Positions 8,001-17,221 are shown, numbered from the stretch's first letter. The stretch: 23,409 bases of DNA from JBKEAJ01 sp047974415 (GCA_047974415.1 JBKECH010000050.1:1-23409); one strand, 5' to 3'. A program made the numbers and translations. The notes: generated by a model not told the origin, from the letters alone.

Positions 8001-8249
8001 AAGGTTATTGCTGACAACTTGGTGGGATTCTCAACCTTGCATAATCCAATCGAAGACTTCGATATGGAAGATATGGATGATTATCGCCATACTAATGACA
8101 TTGTGAAAAAGGACGGTGTGTTTATAACTACTGACCTGAAACAGATGGGAGTTGCTGGCGATAACTCATGGGGAGCACGTCCATATCCACAGTATTCTGT
8201 ACCTGCACAGAATTATGAGTTTGGATTCACCATTTCTCCAGTGTTTTAG
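5091..8249 (+). CDS. Exported GH2 beta-galactosidase (LacZ-like)
   Basis: A 1052-residue protein with the full five-domain LacZ-type layout. After a signal peptide (MKTVTLSLFYGLFLYLS; a Cys at 18 is a poor lipobox) comes the sugar-binding jelly roll (about 60-220, with VPMNWEVQGYGIPIY and GSYRRTF). Two Ig-like domains flank the TIM barrel (about 370-650). The C-terminal beta-sandwich (about 770-1050) contains FWRPANDNDKG and FGVRWEMP. Catalytic residues are visible: acid/base Glu495 in VIVWSMGNEAGDG and nucleophile Glu558 in FISSEYSHAMGNSNGN. NAVRLSHYPQ and DEANIESHGM are further family motifs. It should remove terminal beta-linked galactose exposed after sialidase or fucosidase action, in the periplasm or at the surface. 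It is transcribed apart from the sus/nan operon and is bracketed by inverted copies of one MITE (4789-4951 and 8505-8666). Confidence 0.95.
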   Translation: MKTVTLSLFYGLFLYLSCIGQTEANDWENPAIFDINKEKAHATFMPFRSVNDMLTQKNTQSVYYKTLSGTWKFNWVRKPADRPVDFYKTDYDVSKWDDVQVPMNWEVQGYGIPIYINHQYEFADHKHPVSDEIKLTDKIYPANPGQVPHDYNPVGSYRRTFSVPESWDGRRVFVQFGAVKSAFYLWVNGKKVGYSEGSKTPAEWDITDYLQKGDNVIAAEVYRWSDGSYLECQDFWRISGIERDVYLYSTPQVRVRDFFAKPDLDASYKNGVFGLDIDLKNDEPKFRSGNYTVQYQIFDADGKEIASDSQEAKINGKNEIKLNFSKQISNPLKWTAETPNLYSLAICLKNKDGETVEVVGSKIGFRKVEIKDAIFYVNGVPVTIKGVNRHEHDEYTGHVINEKSIIKEIEIMKQHNINAVRLSHYPQSERFYQLCDEYGLYITDEANIESHGMYYGDHSLAKKPEWTAAHIDRNMRMVERDKNHPSVIVWSMGNEAGDGVVFTEVYKAVKDRDPSRPIHYERAVMGDNTDIYCPQYPGVNGLRRYQSKKQTKPFISSEYSHAMGNSNGNIADLWDVFNEDRYDQLQGGYIWDWIDQALVKTGNDGSTFWAYGGDYGTDMPSDKNFVCNGIISADYTPHPAMEEVKYSYQNVMFKKVAGGYEISNYHDFIDLSDFDVLWKISKDGKVIKTGQLDNFNLKAFESKVVNLDGELKFNEPGEYFIDFSVRMKYDKPFLPAGFEVAHEQFALEATKKQKESSDCQACLAPKFTDNNGSIDITGEMFSLSFDKKQGVISSYKVSGVELMQKGPQINFWRPANDNDKGSRMLNRLGVWREVSREAKPSSVDVQQNGDKIVVTVRYQLEKVKSSELVTYTIAGNGTVHVQASLTVNGDKIPDLPRFGVRWEMPVNFDNLKYYGRGAHENYVDRNRSAWVGIYESKVADQYFKYVRPQENGYKTDARWFELRNENGFGLKVIADNLVGFSTLHNPIEDFDMEDMDDYRHTNDIVKKDGVFITTDLKQMGVAGDNSWGARPYPQYSVPAQNYEFGFTISPVF

Positions 8250-8370
8250 AGATAGCTTCAAGAGATTTTGATGCTGAGTGCTTAGTGAGCAGAAAGGCTG
8301 AATGCGCATTGCATAAGATGTGGTGTTGAATCTTTTCTTTTCTCAGTATCACGAATGGCATCACGGAAAA

Positions 8371-8418
8371 AGAAGGCAGAGAGTGACGATGATTTATCGC
8401 TACTCTCTGCCTTTTCTT
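8371..8418 (+). terminator. Strong intrinsic terminator after the beta-galactosidase gene
   Basis: A perfect 12-base-pair stem, AAGGCAGAGAGT (8373-8384) with ACTCTCTGCCTT (8402-8413), surrounds a 17-base loop. It is preceded by A-rich and followed by T-rich sequence (tttcttttg). The flanking A and T tracts mean it could act on both strands. Confidence 0.8.
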
Positions 8419-8504
8419 TTGTAGCACTGCTTGGCATGTTTCCGAAAATGATCATAACTTTCCATAGCTTGTCCGAGCTCAAAAAATGAGATGTTTGTCT
8501 GTTT

Positions 8505-8666
8505 GCAATTATTCAGCGAATCGTAAGTTGCTTAGCTCTGGTATTTAATGCATTATAGAACAAGGAGTAATTGAATTTATCGGAAAACATTCGTTTTCGC
8601 TATGTTATTACCATCAATGCCGTGTAATAGGCTGAAAACCAGCATTGGTTCTGGCTGAATACATAG
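8505..8666. mobile_element. Older, inverted copy of the 163-bp MITE-like element
   Basis: Read on the minus strand this matches 4789-4951 almost end to end. There is an unbroken identical core of 58 bases (4809-4866 against 8589-8646) and a second 22-base identical block after a single change. Its ends have drifted (GCAATTATTCAG at 8505; TGAATACATAG at 8656-8666) and no flanking 9-base duplication remains, so it looks older than the other copy. Non-coding. Confidence 0.75.
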
Positions 8667-8706
8667 CTTTGTAATAATGTTAAATATTTATAAACCTTGC
8701 AATAAC

Positions 8707-8738
8707 TTTTGTGTTTGTTAAATCAATTAATATCTTTG
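8707..8738 (+). promoter_or_regulatory. Promoter of the sus/nan operon
   Basis: TTTTG at 8707-8711, a 19-base spacer and TATCTTTG at 8731-8738 (perfect TAnnTTTG) give a textbook Bacteroides housekeeping promoter. Transcription should begin around 8744, leaving a leader of about 38 bases before the susC-type start at 8782. The MITE copy ending at 8666 sits directly upstream and occupies the place where a regulator might bind. Confidence 0.7.
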
Positions 8739-8781
8739 CAGGTGTTAAGTATGACATAATACACATTTTAAAATCGAGTTT

Positions 8782-11700
8782 ATGAAGAAGCAATTTACCA
8801 AGAAAGCCTTAATTTTACTGACTTTATTAGTAGTTAGTGCAGTGCATGGCATGACGCAGATTTTAGTTGAGGGAAAGGTTACCGATAGTGATTTAGGAGA
8901 GCCTTTACCTGGAGTTAATGTAGTAATTTCTGGAACGACAACTGGAGTGGTGACAGATGTTGATGGAGGTTATTCCATAGAGATTCCATCGAGCGAAACA
9001 GAATTGGCATTTTCTATGATTGGATATATAACTCATAAGGTAAAGGTTGGGGCGTCAAATTTTATAGATGTGAAAATGGAGGTAGAAACAACTGGTTTAG
9101 ATGAGGTTGTTGTTACTGGGTACTCCACACAGTCTCGGGCCGAGATGACGACATCAATATCAAAGCTAGACAAGAAGGTGCTTGAGAGCGTTCCTCGCGC
9201 TAATGCGGCAACGGCCTTGCAAGGAACAATTGCTGGGCTAAAGGTGACTCAAACCACTGGGCAGCCAGGAACAACCCCCAGTATGGTAGTGCGAGGTGGT
9301 ACGGATTTTGACGGCTCGGGAAGTCCGCTAATATTAATAGATGGTGTGCCAGGTTCATTTTACGCATTAAATTCAGATGACATAGAATCGATGGAAGTAT
9401 TGAAGGATGCAGCTTCTACTGCTATTTATGGGGCGAGAGCAGCAAATGGAGTAATATTAGTAACGACCAAACGAGGCAAGTCTGGTAAAACAAACATCAA
9501 TATACGAACAAAATTCTCTACAAATCAACGAAGGAAGGACCCCATGGAGTATCTGGGAGCAGTAGACTATGTAAAATTTAATAGACTAGCAGTCAGGGCG
9601 GCGCAAGACGTAATGGGACCTACATGGTTAAATCAGTTTCTTACAGGAGCCAATGCTGCAGGGGTAGGAAACAATGCGACTAGCTCCATTTATACGACGA
9701 TGATACTTAGCGATGCAAACCGATATTTGCTGAATTATGATGGATGGGAGACAATTGAAGACCCTGTAAACCCAGGGACTACGCTCATTTTTCAAGATAA
9801 CCAAATGAATGAGCTATTTTATCAAGACAGTTACTCACAAGATTACAGTGTCTCTGTTGATGGCGGCAACGAAAAAGGAACATATTATCTTGGTCTTGGT
9901 AGTATGGACGACAACGGTCTAGTTTATGGTTCTGGCTTCAAGAGGTATTCGGCGACATTCAATGCCTCATACAAGATTACTGATGCTTTCAAAGTATCGT
10001 CAAATATAATATATGCTTATTCAAATCTTTCAAAGCCTTACGACAGCGACTATAATCTATTTCAACGAACTGCGGGTTTAGCTCCAACCTCAAGAATCTA
10101 CAACAACAACCCTGATGGGAGCTTGTCGGACGAGTTGCAACCAGGAACATACTTGGGTTTTGGAAATCCATTGTATTATCGAGATAAATTCAAAAAAGAA
10201 AATCTAGAACAAAGGCTAACAGGTTCTGTGCAACTGGATTATAGCTTCCTTAGAGATTTTAAATTAACTGTCAGAGGTAGCCATTTTTCAATAAACAACA
10301 CTAACGAATCTTTCAATAAAGCATACATGAACTCGGGTGCTTTAAATACAGAAAGAGCAGCCTCGGCATCATATGCTCGCACAATACGCAACCAAATCAC
10401 CGCAATACTTAACTACAAGAAAGCACTTGGGAAACATAATATAAACTCATTGTTGGGGGCGGAGTATTTTAGCGAGAATTCTTTTAGTTTCAACGCTGGA
10501 ACGCGTCTTTCTCCAACCGATTTGATTCATACTATGAATGTTGGCTCTGAAGCTAATGGTATACCATATTCATACAAAACAGGCTACAAGATTGCTTCTT
10601 TGTTTGGGCAAGTAAATTACGATTTTAATTATAAGTATTTGCTTGGTTTTACTTTCAGGTATGATGGCTCGTCTAGATTAGGTAATAATAAATATGGATT
10701 TTTCCCAGGTATTTCTGTAGGTTGGAATATACATAACGAAGATTTCTTCAGAAATTCTTCGATCAAAAAAATAATCAGCAAGGCTAAGCCCAGATTGAGC
10801 TATGGGGTAAACGGCAATATAGATGTTTTGAGCAATTTTGGTGTTTTTGGCACCTATGCAAAGACGTCAACTTACGATACGCAAACTGGCTACGCTAATA
10901 CACAACTGCCTCTCTTTGACTTGAGGTGGGAACGGTCGACAACTTTTAATATGGGGCTTGATATTGGCTTTGTCAATAGTAGAATCACATTAATTGGAGA
11001 CTTTTTTATTCGTGATGTAAAAGACAAACTTTCGGGCTTGACACTGCCCCTGTGGACTGGCTTCTCATCAATAACCACAAACAATGGAACTCTTCAAAAT
11101 AGGGGAGTTGAACTGCAGCTTAACGCTGACCTCGTAAAAAACAATGGGTTTAGATGGAACATGGGCGTAACATACTACTCTGTTCGGAATTATGCTAAAT
11201 CCCTCCCAGACAACGGAGTTGATAACAACCGACAGGGAGGGCAGAAGATTTATGACCCATCTACAGGAGAAACAATGTATGTGGGAGGTTTGCAAGAAGG
11301 GAAAAGGCTTGGTAACGATCTTATTACGGCTTACGTATTCGACGGGGTATATCAAAATCAAGAGCAGATAGATGCTCATACAGGTCGGATTGTCGAATTT
11401 TCGCACGATGATGACACCCGGTATCTGGGAGATGCCAGATGGAAAGATTTGAACGGCGATAATGTTATCAATTATCTTGATAGAGTAGTTATAGGTCGAA
11501 GAACTCCCGATTTCACTGGAGGACTTACTACTGAATTGAACTATAGAGGGTTCGGGTTATATGTGAAATCAGATTTCGCACTAGGACATTATATTATCAA
11601 CGGCCGGAGGGTTAAAGGGATTGCTCAGACTCAAGGGAACCAGAATGGACCAGTAGAAATTGCAGACACATGGACTTCTGATAATCCTACGTCTAATATT

Positions 11701-12018
11701 CCTATTTTTACTCTTGTAGACAAGCAGGGCAACCACCTGGCAGCTGGTGGCGACCAAGGATCGATGAGCAATAGTAGCTCTCGGATGTGGGAAAAAGGCG
11801 ACTATTTCGCACTCAGGGAAGTAACACTGAGTTATGATTTGAACGGAAAAGTTACCAACAACATTTTCAAGAATGTAAGAATCTATGTCAGTGGGTCAAA
11901 CCTTGCTTACTTAAACGCTTTCTCAGGCAGTACTCCCGAAGAGTCATCGTCAGGAATTGACAGTGGCAGATTTCCTCTTCCTCGCACCTATACACTTGGA
12001 TTAAATGTCAAATTTTAA
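8782..12018 (+). CDS. SusC-family TonB-dependent outer-membrane receptor (NanO-like)
   Basis: A 1078-residue TonB-dependent transporter of the SusC/RagA family. A signal peptide (to about VHGMTQ, residue 26) is followed by a carboxypeptidase-regulatory-like domain (about 28-110; VEGKVTDSDLGEPLPGVNVVISGT). The plug starts near LDEVVVTGYSTQSRAEMTTSIS and contains IESMEVLKDAASTAIYGARAANGVILVTTKRG. The 22-strand barrel runs to the C-terminal FPLPRTYTLGLNVKF, ending in the expected aromatic residue. It lacks the STN signalling domain, so it is unlikely to work through an anti-sigma/ECF relay. It forms a pair with the next gene, which follows after 10 bases. The downstream sialidase, lyase, epimerase and symporter suggest that it imports sialic acid or sialylated/desialylated oligosaccharide, as NanO does in Tannerella and Bacteroides. 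The substrate is inference. Confidence 0.95.
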   Translation: MKKQFTKKALILLTLLVVSAVHGMTQILVEGKVTDSDLGEPLPGVNVVISGTTTGVVTDVDGGYSIEIPSSETELAFSMIGYITHKVKVGASNFIDVKMEVETTGLDEVVVTGYSTQSRAEMTTSISKLDKKVLESVPRANAATALQGTIAGLKVTQTTGQPGTTPSMVVRGGTDFDGSGSPLILIDGVPGSFYALNSDDIESMEVLKDAASTAIYGARAANGVILVTTKRGKSGKTNINIRTKFSTNQRRKDPMEYLGAVDYVKFNRLAVRAAQDVMGPTWLNQFLTGANAAGVGNNATSSIYTTMILSDANRYLLNYDGWETIEDPVNPGTTLIFQDNQMNELFYQDSYSQDYSVSVDGGNEKGTYYLGLGSMDDNGLVYGSGFKRYSATFNASYKITDAFKVSSNIIYAYSNLSKPYDSDYNLFQRTAGLAPTSRIYNNNPDGSLSDELQPGTYLGFGNPLYYRDKFKKENLEQRLTGSVQLDYSFLRDFKLTVRGSHFSINNTNESFNKAYMNSGALNTERAASASYARTIRNQITAILNYKKALGKHNINSLLGAEYFSENSFSFNAGTRLSPTDLIHTMNVGSEANGIPYSYKTGYKIASLFGQVNYDFNYKYLLGFTFRYDGSSRLGNNKYGFFPGISVGWNIHNEDFFRNSSIKKIISKAKPRLSYGVNGNIDVLSNFGVFGTYAKTSTYDTQTGYANTQLPLFDLRWERSTTFNMGLDIGFVNSRITLIGDFFIRDVKDKLSGLTLPLWTGFSSITTNNGTLQNRGVELQLNADLVKNNGFRWNMGVTYYSVRNYAKSLPDNGVDNNRQGGQKIYDPSTGETMYVGGLQEGKRLGNDLITAYVFDGVYQNQEQIDAHTGRIVEFSHDDDTRYLGDARWKDLNGDNVINYLDRVVIGRRTPDFTGGLTTELNYRGFGLYVKSDFALGHYIINGRRVKGIAQTQGNQNGPVEIADTWTSDNPTSNIPIFTLVDKQGNHLAAGGDQGSMSNSSSRMWEKGDYFALREVTLSYDLNGKVTNNIFKNVRIYVSGSNLAYLNAFSGSTPEESSSGIDSGRFPLPRTYTLGLNVKF

Positions 12019-12028
12019 AAATATACCA

Positions 12029-13513
12029 ATGAAAAACTATATTCTAATGATAATGTCCTTCATGTTTTTAATATCTTGCGATTTAGACATGAAACCTGAA
12101 AGTGAGCTGACCTACAATGGTTTTTGGGATACAGAAGAGGCCGCACGAGCAGCGCATGTGGGCATCTATGCTAAATATCGCGATTACTCATTCACACAGT
12201 GGCAAATGGGAGAGTTGCGCTCCGATATTTGGGGAGGCAAGACCTTCGCCAACTCTCCCGACGGAATTGGGTTGATCGAAAACAATATCAGCTCATCAGT
12301 AGTTTACTTCACTAATTGGGCAAATTTTTACGGTTTACTACATTATATTAATGATTTTATCAAGAATGCCCCTCAGGTGCAGTTTAATGAAGCCGACAAG
12401 CACCACATGCTTGGACAAGTGCACGGTTTACGTGCACAGATATATTACACAATGTTAAAAGCATGGGGGGAGGTGCCCATAAGCACAGAGCCATTGTTGG
12501 AAGTGGATCTTATGGCATTAAAGAAACCTCGCTCTCCAAAATCCGATGTTATGCAACAAATAAAAAGTGACATAGCTAAATCGTTGGAGTATTTTGGAGA
12601 TGATAATAGCTTGTGGATGAGCAAACGAGTGTATTGGTCGAAGGCGGCAACGCTGGCCTTAAAAGGGGATGCTTATATCTGGTCGGGGAAAGTTCTTGGA
12701 GGAGGAGATTCTGATTTTAAGGAAGCAAAAACAGCACTACAGCAAATCACGGGCTTTGAGTTAGTAGACTATAACAAGCTGTGGGGAGAGCCAAACGAGA
12801 ACAACAAAGAGTTTATTTTTGCAATAGACTATCAACAAGATCAAGGAGGTAATTTTTACAATGTCTTCACCAATAGTGCTGTTGACTTAGAAACTCTCTA
12901 TGACGAAAAAGGTGGGTCGATGTCAGAATTTATAATCAACGGATTATCTCGCTATGGAGCTTCAGACAAGACTTTACTCTTGCTCGATGATATATTGGAC
13001 CAACGTCGTTCTACTTTTATACGGATATATAATGACGAAGGCTATCACATCCCATATCAGGCAGAGAGTCTCAATTATCAAGGCTCGATCCTTAACAAAT
13101 TTCTAGGTGTAATCGGGACTGATGGTACTCGTTGGGATTATAATAACGTCCCCATCTATCGTTATGCCGATGTATTGCTTTTGCTAGCAGAAGCAAAGAA
13201 TAACCTCGGCGAGGACCCATCTGCTCTGATAAACCAAGTCAGAAAAAGAGCCTATGGAGATAACTACTCAGGACATGAATATGCCAATGGAACGAATACA
13301 CAAAATGCTAGAGCAATTCTAAACGAAAGACACAAAGAGTTTATAGGTGAAGGCAAAAGATGGTGGGACCTTGTAAGGGCGGGCAACAACTTTCTATTTG
13401 ACGAAGTAAAAACCATCAGTTCTACTGAGTCCTATAAAATATATTATTCTATTTCACAGGACATGTTGGCAAACGATTCAGAATTAGAACAAACGGAGGG
13501 ATATACTAAATAG
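12029..13513 (+). CDS. SusD/RagB-family surface glycan-binding lipoprotein (NanU-like)
   Basis: A 494-residue protein. The start at 12029 gives a good lipoprotein signal (MKNYILMIMSFMFLISC, acylated Cys17) and begins 10 bases after the SusC stop. The in-frame ATG at 12005 would overlap susC and displace the signal. The mature N-terminus DLDMKPESELTYNGFWDTEEAARAAHVGIYAKYRD, with an entire TPR-rich helical fold and the late segment IYRYADVLLLLAEAKNNLG ... LNERHKEFIGEGKRWWDLVRAG, is diagnostic of SusD. It caps the SusC barrel outside the cell and captures the glycan. The closing QTEGYTK is the usual SusD ending, so it is full length. Confidence 0.95.
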   Translation: MKNYILMIMSFMFLISCDLDMKPESELTYNGFWDTEEAARAAHVGIYAKYRDYSFTQWQMGELRSDIWGGKTFANSPDGIGLIENNISSSVVYFTNWANFYGLLHYINDFIKNAPQVQFNEADKHHMLGQVHGLRAQIYYTMLKAWGEVPISTEPLLEVDLMALKKPRSPKSDVMQQIKSDIAKSLEYFGDDNSLWMSKRVYWSKAATLALKGDAYIWSGKVLGGGDSDFKEAKTALQQITGFELVDYNKLWGEPNENNKEFIFAIDYQQDQGGNFYNVFTNSAVDLETLYDEKGGSMSEFIINGLSRYGASDKTLLLLDDILDQRRSTFIRIYNDEGYHIPYQAESLNYQGSILNKFLGVIGTDGTRWDYNNVPIYRYADVLLLLAEAKNNLGEDPSALINQVRKRAYGDNYSGHEYANGTNTQNARAILNERHKEFIGEGKRWWDLVRAGNNFLFDEVKTISSTESYKIYYSISQDMLANDSELEQTEGYTK

Positions 13514-13612
13514 AACTTTACAAGAGGGTAAATCATCCTTTTTTCTCGTCAGGAACATATTAGCATTCTCGTAAAATAAGAGTACATTCGTTCTATCCTT
13601 AAAAATATACAT

Positions 13613-15247
13613 ATGATAAGCTTTGAAGTTCAAAAATACAAGAAATTACTCGTAAGAGTTTTAATCTCAGTATACGTCCTTAGTACAATGGGTTGCACGC
13701 CTGCACATAGCAGCGACAACATCGCTGTTAATCAGCATATAGCACCAGTTTTGTTAGAAAAAGACCATAATAAAGTAGCTGAGTTGATAATCAATCCAGG
13801 CAAAGCAAACAAACTCAGAGCTGTAGTGATTACATTTGCCAAGCACAACATTGTAGACATACTACAAAGTGTGGAGGTCCTTATTTGTAAAGGGAAAGAA
13901 GAACCCTCTATCGGTAAAAGTTTAGTAAGTGGGCGAACAGTAAGGGTCGAAATAGAGCAAGCATTGGACAGCACGTCAAGCACTCTTGCCATATCGTTTA
14001 AGGCTCATAGTCATGCAGACATAGATGCCACGATACAGATGAAAGCCATAGCTGCCGAATTCGAGACGATGAAAAAGCAGACCGTAAATATGTCTAACAC
14101 AAGAGCAATCAGATTAGGGCGAGTGCTTCGTAGACAAGGACAAGACAACTGCGATACCTATCGTATTCCGGGACTAGTTAGCACTAACAAAGGAACATTA
14201 ATAGCTGTTTATGACGCTCGTTATAACAACAGTAAGGACCTGCAAGAGGATATAGACATAGGTATGAGCCGTAGTAGCGACGGAGGACGGACATGGGAAC
14301 CCATGAAAATAGTCATGGACATGGGCGAATGGGGGCAAAAACTTCAAAGGCTCAACGGCATTGGCGACCCCTCTATACTGTACGATAAGCGGACAGGAAC
14401 TATTTGGGTGGCAGCGCTGTGGATGTGTGGAGCAACAGAAGAAGACATGTTGTGGTGGGTATCTAAACCAGGGATGAAGCCTGATGTGACAGGACAGTTT
14501 ATTGTAGTTAAGAGCACTGACGACGGGCAAACGTGGTCGGAGCCGATAAATATAACGTCACAAATCAAAGACCCAGAATGGCAACTCCTACTTGCAGGTC
14601 CTGGACGCGGTATCTCGATGGAAGATGGAACGCTTGTGTTTCCTGCCCAATTTAAGGCCGATATTGGAGAGAAGTCTCTTGACGGCGGACAGTACACCTG
14701 TCATTCAACAATAGTTTATAGCACAGATCATGGAGAATCGTGGCACATCGGCAGTGGTGCTAAGCCCAACACCACAGAAGCACAAGTCGTAGAATTGTGC
14801 GATGGAAGCTTAATGCTTAATATGAGGGACGACAACAATAGAAAAGACAAAAGCGATAACAATGGGCGTGCTGTATTTACAACAAAAAATATGGGCAAGA
14901 CATGGACAATGCACCCATCGTCAAACCATGCATTGCCAGAACCAAATTGTATGGCAAGCCTTATTAATGCTGATGTTAAGGTCGGAGAAGAGATTAAACC
15001 TATCTTGCTTTTTTCCAATCCTAACAACAAAAGTCAACGAACCAACATGACCATCAAAGCAAGTCTTGATGAAGGAATGACATGGATGAATGACCATCAA
15101 CTTGAACTTAATGAAGACAGTGGTTTTGGCTACTCATGTATGACACAGATAGACAAAACGACTGTCGGCATTCTGTATGAAGGGGTCAAAGAACTCTACT
15201 TCCAGCGAGTGCCCATTGCAGAAATAATACAAGCCTTTGGCAAGTAA
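13613..15247 (+). CDS. nanH: GH33 exo-sialidase lipoprotein
   Basis: A 544-residue sialidase. The signal sequence ends in LSTMGC (lipid-modified Cys28), so it should be membrane anchored, probably at the surface. Residues about 40-155 form an N-terminal beta-sandwich found in Bacteroidota sialidases; the six-bladed propeller follows. The visible active site is complete: YRIP Arg184, Arg405 (LNMRDD) and Arg476 for the carboxylate triad, Asp201 (DARYN) as acid/base, Tyr507 (FGYSC) with Glu389 as the nucleophile pair, and Glu523. Four Asp boxes are clear (SSDGGRTW 221-228, STDDGQTW 301-308, STDHGESW 370-377, SLDEGMTW 484-491), plus a degenerate fifth near 423-431. It releases terminal sialic acid from host glycans. 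It lies 99 bases after susD without a clear promoter and 3 bases before the hexosaminidase gene, so it is most likely within the operon. Confidence 0.95.
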   Translation: MISFEVQKYKKLLVRVLISVYVLSTMGCTPAHSSDNIAVNQHIAPVLLEKDHNKVAELIINPGKANKLRAVVITFAKHNIVDILQSVEVLICKGKEEPSIGKSLVSGRTVRVEIEQALDSTSSTLAISFKAHSHADIDATIQMKAIAAEFETMKKQTVNMSNTRAIRLGRVLRRQGQDNCDTYRIPGLVSTNKGTLIAVYDARYNNSKDLQEDIDIGMSRSSDGGRTWEPMKIVMDMGEWGQKLQRLNGIGDPSILYDKRTGTIWVAALWMCGATEEDMLWWVSKPGMKPDVTGQFIVVKSTDDGQTWSEPINITSQIKDPEWQLLLAGPGRGISMEDGTLVFPAQFKADIGEKSLDGGQYTCHSTIVYSTDHGESWHIGSGAKPNTTEAQVVELCDGSLMLNMRDDNNRKDKSDNNGRAVFTTKNMGKTWTMHPSSNHALPEPNCMASLINADVKVGEEIKPILLFSNPNNKSQRTNMTIKASLDEGMTWMNDHQLELNEDSGFGYSCMTQIDKTTVGILYEGVKELYFQRVPIAEIIQAFGK

Positions 15248-15250
15248 GTA

Positions 15251-17215
15251 ATGAGAAGTTTCTTTAAATATACATATATAGTTATAAACACCGTCGTAGG
15301 TTTGTTGGTATTAGCCTCGTGCAACAGTAAAATTGTGCCTAAGCCAGCTCTCATCCCACTTCCCATAAATGTGGAATGGAATGAAGGACTCTTTGACATG
15401 TCCGACAGTAGCGCTTGCTTCATTCAAAGACTTATCCCAGACATCGAGGGCGTGGGGATGGGTAAGGAAGAAGCCTATACATTACACGTAACGACAGACT
15501 CGGTGCTACTCCAGGCAACAAGCAAACGAGGTTTGTATTGGGGTATGCAGACAATTCGGCAGTTGAAAGAACAAAAGAAAGGGTGTTGGTATCTTCCATG
15601 TTGTAAAATCACTGATTATCCAGTATTTAGCATTCGAGGTTTCATGCAGGATGTAGGCAGGAATTATCAATCGCTGGCAATGTTGAAGGAACAGATTGAT
15701 GTCTTGTCTTTCTATAAAATGAATGTTTTTCACCTACATCTAACCGATAATCCTGGCTGGCGCTTGGAGAGCAAAAGATATCCTCAAATTAACAAGGCGG
15801 AGACCATGAGCCGTTGGAGAGGAAAATGCTATACACAACAGGAATTTGTAGATTTGGTAGATTATTGCATAAGAAAGAATGTAATCCTCATTCCCGAATT
15901 CGATATTCCTGGTCATTGTGAAGCGTTTAGAAAAGGTTTAGGTGTAGGAAATATGTCAGACCCAATGGTCAAGAAAGTTCTCTTAGAGTTAATTGATGAG
16001 TTGTGTGGTCTTGCTCCTGTCGAAAAAATGCCATATATCCACATCGGCACCGACGAAGTCTGGCATGACTACGAGCGTCTCGAAAACGGTTTACTTTCCG
16101 ATTTAATTAGACAAGTAAGGAAGCACGGCAGAGAGGTAATAGTATGGCGACCTGGACAAAAGATAGATGATGACACGGTATCTATCACTCAGCTTTGGTC
16201 GTACAATGGGCATCCCAAGGCTAAACATCAATATCTTGATTCCCGCCTTAACTATCTCAACCATCTTGATCCTTTGGCAGGTGTTGCTCAGCTTTATTTT
16301 GACAAAATTTGTGGTAGCTCCCATGGAGATTCGCTTCGCCTAGGCGGTATATTGTGTTGCTGGAATGATAACAATGTTACCGAAAATTATGATATTCTAA
16401 GACATAATCCTGTATATCCTGGAATAGTTGCATACAGTGAAGTTTCGTGGAGAGGCTTACCCTTTGACATCAAAGATAACTATCTGGCAAAATTTCCAGA
16501 TAAAGATAGTCCCTTATTCAATGAATTTGTCGAGTTTGAAAAGCGTTTAATCAAGCACAGAGACGAATACTTCCAGAGCAAGCCTTTTCCTTATGTTCGT
16601 CAAGCTAATATCAGTTGGAGCGTAATAGGACCCTTCAATAACGAAGGCGATATAAATAAGGCATTTCCCATGGAGGATGAGATAAGCACGTTGTACACAA
16701 TCGATTCAGTTGATTACCGTTGGAAGGAGGAAATTGTAGGAGGTACAATTCATCTACAGCATTTCTTTGGGTATCCCTCATATTTCCCCAAAGATACTGG
16801 AACTTATTATGCTTATACTCGCGTGTGGTCTCCTGTTAGTCAGGCTGTTGATGCGTGGGTAGGTTTTCATGATTGGTCTCGTTCGGGAGGGCGACGAGGA
16901 GGCCCATTCCCCGAGCTTGGGCTGTGGCACAATACAAACCCCCAAATATGGATTAATAATAATGTTATTGCTCCTCCAAAATGGGAAAATCCAGGGCTGG
17001 AAGCGGATACTGAGGAAATTTCATTTGCCGACGAAAACTACTTCTTTAGAGACCCGACGAAAATAGTTCTAAATAAAGGATGGAATGAAGTTTTGTTGAG
17101 AATTCCCATAAAAAAAGATACGTGGAAGCGGATGTTTACATTTGTTCCTGTGTGTGTAAATAAAGAAGGGGTCAGAGAGGTTCCTGATATAATATTTGAT
17201 TCAAAAATTAGATAA
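15251..17215 (+). CDS. GH20 beta-N-acetylhexosaminidase lipoprotein
   Basis: A 654-residue protein whose start follows the sialidase stop by 3 bases, implying coupled translation. The lipoprotein signal ends at LVLASC (Cys24). A short GH20b-like domain (about 28-122) precedes the TIM barrel (about 125-460), which opens with FSIRGFMQDVGRNYQS and NVFHLHLTDNPGWRLESKRYP. The paired catalytic acids Asp268-Glu269 are in HIGTDEVW; most relatives have HxGGDE here, so Thr for Gly is a mild variant. The C-terminal 180 residues (SWSVIGPFNNEGD onward) form an accessory beta domain, with WVGFHDWSRSGGRRGGPFPE and an IWINN strand that suggest carbohydrate contact. It should remove terminal beta-GlcNAc or GalNAc after galactose and sialic acid have gone. 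Confidence 0.93.
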   Translation: MRSFFKYTYIVINTVVGLLVLASCNSKIVPKPALIPLPINVEWNEGLFDMSDSSACFIQRLIPDIEGVGMGKEEAYTLHVTTDSVLLQATSKRGLYWGMQTIRQLKEQKKGCWYLPCCKITDYPVFSIRGFMQDVGRNYQSLAMLKEQIDVLSFYKMNVFHLHLTDNPGWRLESKRYPQINKAETMSRWRGKCYTQQEFVDLVDYCIRKNVILIPEFDIPGHCEAFRKGLGVGNMSDPMVKKVLLELIDELCGLAPVEKMPYIHIGTDEVWHDYERLENGLLSDLIRQVRKHGREVIVWRPGQKIDDDTVSITQLWSYNGHPKAKHQYLDSRLNYLNHLDPLAGVAQLYFDKICGSSHGDSLRLGGILCCWNDNNVTENYDILRHNPVYPGIVAYSEVSWRGLPFDIKDNYLAKFPDKDSPLFNEFVEFEKRLIKHRDEYFQSKPFPYVRQANISWSVIGPFNNEGDINKAFPMEDEISTLYTIDSVDYRWKEEIVGGTIHLQHFFGYPSYFPKDTGTYYAYTRVWSPVSQAVDAWVGFHDWSRSGGRRGGPFPELGLWHNTNPQIWINNNVIAPPKWENPGLEADTEEISFADENYFFRDPTKIVLNKGWNEVLLRIPIKKDTWKRMFTFVPVCVNKEGVREVPDIIFDSKIR

Positions 17216-17221
17216 AAACAA

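Noticed and set aside
13514..13612. Internal promoter before the sialidase gene (TACATTCG at 13583)
   Set aside because: The -7 box has a mismatch in its core and there is no TTTG at the correct distance upstream, so read-through from the susC promoter is the better explanation.
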